Source: Ruminococcus sp. FC2018 (GTDB lineage Bacteria > Bacillota > Clostridia > Oscillospirales > Ruminococcaceae). Taken from it: 64,000 nt of DNA. Position 1 is the first letter of the stretch; every line of letters begins with the position of its first letter. Of this stretch, positions 59,056 to 64,000 are shown one piece after another. The stretch spans positions 54,130 through 118,129 of the forward strand of contig NZ_JHXH01000008.1 of the NCBI RefSeq assembly GCF_000621805.1, written 5' to 3'. A program made the position numbers and the translations under genes. The notes below the pieces were generated by a model, which was given only the letters and a program-made list of their open reading frames with translations, made no database searches and was not told the DNA's origin.

Positions 59056-60204
59056 TTATTTCTTTGCCGCATACTCCTTGGAGACCACCTGGTCAACCCA
59101 CTGTACAAGGCTTACAAAGCTGTCCTTGTCGTAGCAGGCAAAGAACTTGTTGTCCGGCTGGTTCACATGTGTGAGATTATCCACAAAGCACCACCCGTCC
59201 GAGGACATGGTCATAGCATACTGGTCTGCGGAATTGATGCCGAAGGTTATCTGAACATAATCAAGCCCCTCGTTGCCGTCGGGCATGGTAGTAGAGCCTG
59301 CCTTGCCGAAGCTTTTGACCATTTTTGAAAGCTCGGTGTAATCGTCAAAGCTCTGAACGTAGCACTCTCCTGTGTCGCTGCCTATCTTCATCCTTATCCT
59401 TGCATATGACGCTTCGTAAACGTAGTAGTTGTAATACTCATCAAAACAGATGTAATAGGACGCACCGCTTCGTGTCGCCTTGTAGTACGCACGGTAGCTT
59501 TTGGCGGTATTTATGCTCTGGGGCTCGCACTTTTCCAGCGTATCCCACAGGCTATTCCCTGCCGGGTACTCCACCGTGGGAGTTCTCACCACACGGGGGT
59601 CAATGTCCAGGGTGAACCTCTGTACAGGTTCAGGTGCTCCCGGCACCTGTTCGGCATGAGCATTAACGGATATGGCAGTTGCCCTGAATCCAACCGTACT
59701 GCTGTCTGCCTTTACCGCCGCACCGCTGCTTGTCATCGTGTAATAATCCGAGGGCTTTTTGTGCTCCCTGTCGGAATAACAAACCAGCAGATCCCCCGAC
59801 ACCGCAGTTATATCGTATATCTTGTCCGCCTTTATTACCACATTCCCATGGGAGTCAAGCAGTCCCACATACTCACCCTCGCCGTATGTGTAAAACATTC
59901 CGCCAATGCACTTTTTGCACTCATGATCCTTAAAAGGCTGCTCTTTTACAGGCACCTCCGCATTGTCCTTGTCAAAGCTCTTATATACCTCTCTGGACAG
60001 CATATCCGGTTCCTTCTGCGCACTCATGAACTCGGGGAATGTATATTTCTTCACCGACACAGTAGACGGGTTTGCAGAGGATTCGGAGACTGACGACGAT
60101 GAGGATTCCTGCTCACCGCTGTCTTTTTTCTTTTCACAGCCTGCAAGAGTAAAGCACAAAGCCGCTGCCGCTGCCAGCAGCAGGACTCTTCCGCCTGACC
60201 TCAT
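59056..60204 (-). CDS. Lipoprotein of unknown function
   Basis: 382 residues from ATG 60204, preceded by GGGAGG. The signal peptide and lipobox are VLLLAAAAALCFTLAGC, and the mature part starts CEKKKDSGEQESSSSS, a flexible linker. The rest (about 330 residues) is mostly beta-rich and has no recognised domain; a WG-repeat-like segment (TYGEGEYVGLLDSHGNVVIK) can be seen near residue 105. It follows the P-type-ATPase-like gene by 23 bp, so the two may act together. Confidence 0.8.
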   Translation of the reverse strand: MRSGGRVLLLAAAAALCFTLAGCEKKKDSGEQESSSSSVSESSANPSTVSVKKYTFPEFMSAQKEPDMLSREVYKSFDKDNAEVPVKEQPFKDHECKKCIGGMFYTYGEGEYVGLLDSHGNVVIKADKIYDITAVSGDLLVCYSDREHKKPSDYYTMTSSGAAVKADSSTVGFRATAISVNAHAEQVPGAPEPVQRFTLDIDPRVVRTPTVEYPAGNSLWDTLEKCEPQSINTAKSYRAYYKATRSGASYYICFDEYYNYYVYEASYARIRMKIGSDTGECYVQSFDDYTELSKMVKSFGKAGSTTMPDGNEGLDYVQITFGINSADQYAMTMSSDGWCFVDNLTHVNQPDNKFFACYDKDSFVSLVQWVDQVVSKEYAAKK

Positions 60205-60227
60205 CTTTTTCGCCTCCCTTTTTATTC

Positions 60228-62753
60228 TTAAATTTTCTTGAACTGCTGAACGATCATTGCAACTATCACCATAAGCAAATTGTACCCCAGCACCGCAGAT
60301 GCGCTTATCTGGGCAAATGCTCCGGTTATGCTCATTATAAGGCACAAAAGTGCCCCCATAGCCATGCCGCCGAACTGGAATGCAACGCCGAGGTCTGCTG
60401 CATTTTTAAGCTTCTTTGCCCCCAGTATAAGCATAGCCAGCGACTGAAAGTGACCGCTGCATACCACCGATGCAGATGTTTTCGGAACATAGTCTGTCTG
60501 CTCGTCGTAATCCTTGTGATACCGAAACGGCAGAAATTTAACAGAATCGGGTTCAACGCCGAATGAATTGCAGATAAAGTCCTTGGTAAGGAAGCTGTCC
60601 ACAGTTCTTATAACCGTAACAACGCCCTCGTTTTCAAGCTCCTGCATCCAGCCGGAGATCGAAGGGCTCGCCATTGCCCTGACCACGAAAAGCGTGGTGA
60701 CAACGCCGGATATTGAAAGGTAGACCGCAACGTTCTCCCCTGCATACTCCATTTCCTTTGCAAGAGGCGGAAGCCCCTCTATGGAGTGATTTTCCATAAG
60801 CTCCCTGGTTCCAAGAAGTATCCTTTTGTTTTCTATCCAGCCGGAAAGACCCTGTCCGTCCTCATATATATAGCTCTCCACAGGGTAAAGCATCTCGGTC
60901 TTTCCCCGGAGCATTTTGTAAAACGCAGATTTTAGTACGCTGTCTGCCTGGCATGAAAGGCTTGCCGCCATAAGTATGCATTCCTCCAGAGAGGTGGTGG
61001 AAAGCATCTTGAGTTTGATAAAGTCCACCATTCCCATGGGGAAAAGCTGCTTTGCCTCAACAAGCACCGAGTTGGTCTGTGAAAATTCGTCTACCGAGTT
61101 ATACCCCATCATTATCGCCGAGTGTTTCAGATATTTCTGAGATGCCCTTGTCATAGGCATATTCACCACGAATATCAGTGCTATGGACGAGCACATACTA
61201 ACCGTACCGGCATATGCCGCCAGAGCCACAAGGATCTTGTCCACAGGCGAAGATGCGCCCTTATCGAATACAAAGGACAAAAGTCCCAGAAGCAGTCCGC
61301 ACAGCAGTATCATAGGACTTACTCTTCTTGAAAGAGCGTCCGCAGCATCTGTGCAGTAGCTGTTTTTCATAAAGTCCTTTACGAACTCGGTTTTTTGCAT
61401 CTTTGCAAGCATGGGGTATTCGTCAACATACCCCTGGGTGAAGTTTGCCGCAACGTCCTCGTTCTCCACTGTTTTTACAGCGTATCTGTCATACTCTCCG
61501 GCGATATATCTGAAATTGTTTTCCGTGCGGTCAACTATCATAATTTTGCCGATAGTGTTACAAACAAGCCCTACTATCCCCACAACTATGTATATGTGAT
61601 AATATCTTCCGCTCACCGAGCCTGTGGAGAAAAGAGCCATAAATCCCGAGAACAGTCCGCTTATCATGCCTATCGCCGCAATGGAGTCGCAATCTGCATT
61701 TGCGTTGATAAGGTTCTTTATTCCCGAGCGGATAACGGTATAGCCCTCAAATACCGCCACACCGCCCAACAGCACGTTCAGCACCGTATAAACAGCCGGG
61801 TGAACAGTCCTGTCGAATACGCTCACAAGTGCTATCCTGAAATCGTTTGCCAATGCCAGCAGCACTCCCACGACCGCCGCAATAACAAGCACAAGGAGTC
61901 TGCGGCGCAAGCTCATTTTCAGCTCAAGAATATCTGACAGCAGTTCCGGTGCCTGCTCAAAGCTCTCAAATTCGTCCCTTGAAGCTGTCTTGCCGCCTGA
62001 TACCCTGTCAAATCCGTCGCTGCCGTCTTCGGTATCCAGCCTGAAATTCTCAACCTTTTTGCGTCTGCGTTTTGAAAGAAACTCCGAACGCTCCTCAAAG
62101 CTGGTGTTGTTGTCGGGTATCTGTGCCTTGTCAAATTCCTCTGTCTTTGGTATTATCTTGCCTGTAAGCCCCAGTTTAAAGTCTTTCAGACTTGCTCTGT
62201 TCTTGGGTGAAACATTCTCTCCCCGCTTCGCCTTCTGTCTTTTCATCTTTGACAGATTGCTGATAACTGCGGCGTTGCGTTCATTTCTCTCTCTGCGCTC
62301 TTCCTGCGCATCCTGAGGTGACTGCTGCTCGTCCTGTTCGTCACCCTCGGCATTGGTCGGGGAATCCTGTTCTCCCTCCGGCTCAGCCTCGCCCATCTGC
62401 TGGATAAGCTCCTGCTCGGCGGGCATATCAAGCGGCAGTGCATCTGCTGCGTTATTGATCTGCTGTGCAAATTCGTCCTGCCGAGTCTGCTGCTCAGCTT
62501 CCTGCTCAGCCTCGCTCTCTGACGGCTGCTCAGCGATAACAGGCTTTATATCCTCCTCGCTCTCCGGCGGGATCCACCTGTCCGGCTGACTGTCAAATTC
62601 CGTCGTAAAGCCTGCCATAGCCTTTGCCTGCTCGGTGCTTTCCTCCGCAGGCTGTTCAGCTTTCTTCTCCGGCTCCTTCTTTTTGCCCCCCAGCCTGTCC
62701 AGCCTTTCGTTATATTCAGATAAAAGTTCATCAATTGAGAAATCCTTATCCAA
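60228..62753 (-). CDS. P-type-ATPase-like membrane pseudoenzyme
   Basis: 841 residues. The first 270 are acidic, Glu/Gln-rich and disordered. Then come about six to eight membrane helices arranged as in heavy-metal P-type ATPases. The cytoplasmic loop after helix NMPMTRASQKYLKHSAIMMG has SQTNSVL (residues 558-564) where P-type ATPases have DKTGTLT, so the phosphorylated Asp is Ser. The later nucleotide-domain-like part (LLGTRELMENHSIEGLPPLA, ENVAVYLSISGVVTTLFVVR) is recognisable, but the TGD and GDGxND signatures are missing. It cannot pump by the usual cycle. A structural or sensory role is inferred. Its neighbours are rlmB and a lipoprotein gene. Confidence 0.75.
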   Translation of the reverse strand: MDKDFSIDELLSEYNERLDRLGGKKKEPEKKAEQPAEESTEQAKAMAGFTTEFDSQPDRWIPPESEEDIKPVIAEQPSESEAEQEAEQQTRQDEFAQQINNAADALPLDMPAEQELIQQMGEAEPEGEQDSPTNAEGDEQDEQQSPQDAQEERRERNERNAAVISNLSKMKRQKAKRGENVSPKNRASLKDFKLGLTGKIIPKTEEFDKAQIPDNNTSFEERSEFLSKRRRKKVENFRLDTEDGSDGFDRVSGGKTASRDEFESFEQAPELLSDILELKMSLRRRLLVLVIAAVVGVLLALANDFRIALVSVFDRTVHPAVYTVLNVLLGGVAVFEGYTVIRSGIKNLINANADCDSIAAIGMISGLFSGFMALFSTGSVSGRYYHIYIVVGIVGLVCNTIGKIMIVDRTENNFRYIAGEYDRYAVKTVENEDVAANFTQGYVDEYPMLAKMQKTEFVKDFMKNSYCTDAADALSRRVSPMILLCGLLLGLLSFVFDKGASSPVDKILVALAAYAGTVSMCSSIALIFVVNMPMTRASQKYLKHSAIMMGYNSVDEFSQTNSVLVEAKQLFPMGMVDFIKLKMLSTTSLEECILMAASLSCQADSVLKSAFYKMLRGKTEMLYPVESYIYEDGQGLSGWIENKRILLGTRELMENHSIEGLPPLAKEMEYAGENVAVYLSISGVVTTLFVVRAMASPSISGWMQELENEGVVTVIRTVDSFLTKDFICNSFGVEPDSVKFLPFRYHKDYDEQTDYVPKTSASVVCSGHFQSLAMLILGAKKLKNAADLGVAFQFGGMAMGALLCLIMSITGAFAQISASAVLGYNLLMVIVAMIVQQFKKI

Positions 62754-62772
62754 GATAAATCAACTCCCGTTT

Positions 62773-63552
62773 TTATTTGTTGCGCTGCCTTACTATCTCA
62801 TACATGAAAATCCCTGCCGCTACCGAAGCATTCAGCGAGTTTATCTTTCCTGCCATGGGAAGACTTAAAAGAAAGTCGCATTTTTCCTTCATCAAACGGC
62901 TCATGCCAAATCCCTCGGAACCTATCACCAGTCCCACCGGACCGTCCATCCTTACGCTGTCATAGCTTTCGCCGCTTCCGTCTGTTCCATATATCCACAC
63001 GCCGTTTTTCTTAAGCATATCAACCGTTGCTGCAAGATTTGCCACCCTTGCCACAGGCAGCCAGCTCGCTGCCCCTGCAGAGGATTTAAAGACTGTGTGA
63101 TTCAGCGTTGCACTCCTGCGCTTGGGAATTATTACACCATGCGCCCCGGCAGCTTCAGCCGTTCTTATTATCGCACCCAGATTGTGAGGATCCTCTATCT
63201 CGTCACAGATTATAATAAACGGATCCTCGCCCCTTTCCGAGGCAATCTCCAGAAGCCTTTGCGGCTCCACATATTCTGCACACGCACCAACGGCAATAAC
63301 TCCCTGGTGTGAAGCACCCTTTGCCATGTTGTTCAGCTTGATCTCGTTTACCCGCTTTACAAGGATGTCCTTTTCCTTTGCCATTTTGCAGATAAGAGTT
63401 ATCGAACCCGTGGCATTGGGATTTACATATATCACATCTATGAGCTTGTCTGCCTTCAACGCCTCGATAACAGGGTTCCGACCTACTATAAGCTGGCTCT
63501 CCCACTGATCGCTATCAGCCCCATGCCCATTGTTTATGTTTTTTTCTCTCAT
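62773..63552 (-). CDS. rlmB: 23S rRNA guanosine-2'-O-methyltransferase, RlmB/TrmH (SpoU) family
   Basis: 259 residues. An N-terminal substrate domain (QLIVGRNPVIEALKADKLID) is followed by the SpoU motifs: CDEIEDPHNLGAIIRTAEAA (motif 1), VGLVIGSEGFGMSRLMKEKC (motif 2) and LPMAGKINSLNASVAAGIFM (motif 3), which builds the trefoil-knot SAM site. It probably methylates G2251 of 23S rRNA. It is upstream of the pseudoenzyme gene and separated by 20 bp. Confidence 0.94.
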   Translation of the reverse strand: MREKNINNGHGADSDQWESQLIVGRNPVIEALKADKLIDVIYVNPNATGSITLICKMAKEKDILVKRVNEIKLNNMAKGASHQGVIAVGACAEYVEPQRLLEIASERGEDPFIIICDEIEDPHNLGAIIRTAEAAGAHGVIIPKRRSATLNHTVFKSSAGAASWLPVARVANLAATVDMLKKNGVWIYGTDGSGESYDSVRMDGPVGLVIGSEGFGMSRLMKEKCDFLLSLPMAGKINSLNASVAAGIFMYEIVRQRNK

Positions 63553-63709
63553 ATCTCTGTCTCTTTCCGATATTTAATAATATACCGATTTATTATAACA
63601 TAAAAAATCTCAAAAGCCAATAGCTTTCGAGAATTTTCGTTATTTTTTATTATTTTGTGCTTTTATTAAATCCCTTATCGTCAATTTTACCAGTCTCCCA
63701 CCCTATTGC

Positions 63710-63941
63710 TAAATCAGAATTTACCGCAGTACCCTTGCGTGGCAGCTGGGGGAAACCCTTTTGGAGAAGGGTTATCCCCCAGACCCCCTTCCTAAACCTT
63801 TTATAGATTTTCGGCAATCGGGAGCCATGCCTCCCGATTGCCGAAAATATGTAGAAGTTCAAAAGGAGAGTTTGAGGAAAACTTTTCCCAAGAGAATATC
63901 TCCAACTGCTATGCAAGGATATTGTGGTAAATCCGAATTAT
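63710..63941. repeat. Second copy of the palindromic MITE-like element
   Basis: Bounded by TAAATCAGAATTTACCGC (63710-63727) and GTGGTAAATCCGAATTAT (about 63924-63941), imperfect inverted repeats. It contains GGGGGAAACCC...GGGTTATCCCCC with the TTGGAGAA-type loop and a long hairpin TTTTCGGCAATCGGGAG / CTCCCGATTGCCGAAAA (about 63808-63848). It matches 22107-22340 in reverse orientation. It has no coding capacity. The rest of 63553-64000 is AT-rich and holds no gene. Confidence 0.8.
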
Positions 63942-64000
63942 CATCGTATGTTTGGTAAATAATTGAGGTGACCTCTTGAAAGTGTTTCCTCTTAATCTCT

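Overview
The window looks like the chromosome of a low-to-mid GC, spore-forming anaerobic Firmicute of the Clostridia, most like Ruminococcaceae. The evidence is sigG, an adjacent gene with a Spo0A-type DNA-binding domain, ymxH, a fused IspH-ribosomal protein S1, [FeFe]-hydrogenase maturases, and AGGAGG-type ribosome binding sites. No species name can be given from the sequence alone.

Region 1 (1 to about 18,570) is accessory DNA, apparently one end of a mobilizable element used as a defence island. It carries a serine recombinase running off the left edge, a relaxase set (mobC, mobA with a nested mobB-like gene), a candidate oriT, an S24 (LexA-like) repressor, a KptA-type RNA 2'-phosphotransferase, a GmrSD-type (DUF262/DUF1524) nuclease, and a type I restriction operon (hsdM-hsdS-X-Y-hsdR) with two unidentified genes inside it. 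A SLOG-like gene and a small HTH gene follow. Two non-coding structures stand out: about 16 consecutive hairpins sharing a 5-nt loop (981-1420), and a set of 9-bp phased repeats beside the candidate oriT (3464-3591). The right border appears to lie in a tRNA-Thr(CGT) gene whose 3' part is missing; a complete, different tRNA-Thr(CGT) sits just inside the border.

Region 2 (18.7-21 kb) holds glmM and a left-handed-beta-helix sugar-nucleotide protein. Region 3 (20.9-34.96 kb) is the most notable part: one leftward gene string behind a consensus promoter. Its order is TM1266-type regulator, hydF, hydE, then two copies of a three-gene nitrogenase-like module (NifH-like, large and small component-1-like subunits), then hypF, hypC, hypD and, after a palindromic repeat insertion, hypE. 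Nearly all junctions overlap. HydG, a hydrogenase structural gene, HypA/HypB and true nif genes are absent from the window. The string therefore joins the Fe-CN/CO builder of [NiFe] hydrogenases (HypCDEF) to two [FeFe]-hydrogenase maturases (HydE, HydF) and to two ATP-driven nitrogenase-like reductases. I infer a metallocofactor assembly or reductive system that I cannot match to any characterised pathway.

Region 4 (35-39 kb) reads rightward: sigG, a Spo0A-like protein with a degenerate receiver, ymxH, rpsB with a structured leader, and tsf. Region 5 (39.3-43 kb) contains small zinc-ribbon and lipoprotein genes and a divergent kinase/HTH pair. Region 6 (43.2-63.5 kb) is leftward core genome: HAD phosphatase, 23S rRNA methyltransferase, PBP1A, IspH-S1 fusion, CMK-PlsC fusion, flavoprotein, RpiR regulator, DUF3006 and metallo-beta-lactamase proteins, FtsK/SpoIIIE, UppP, TepA-like protease, a lipoprotein, a P-type-ATPase-like pseudoenzyme and rlmB. 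The window ends in a second copy of the palindromic repeat found between hypD and hypE.
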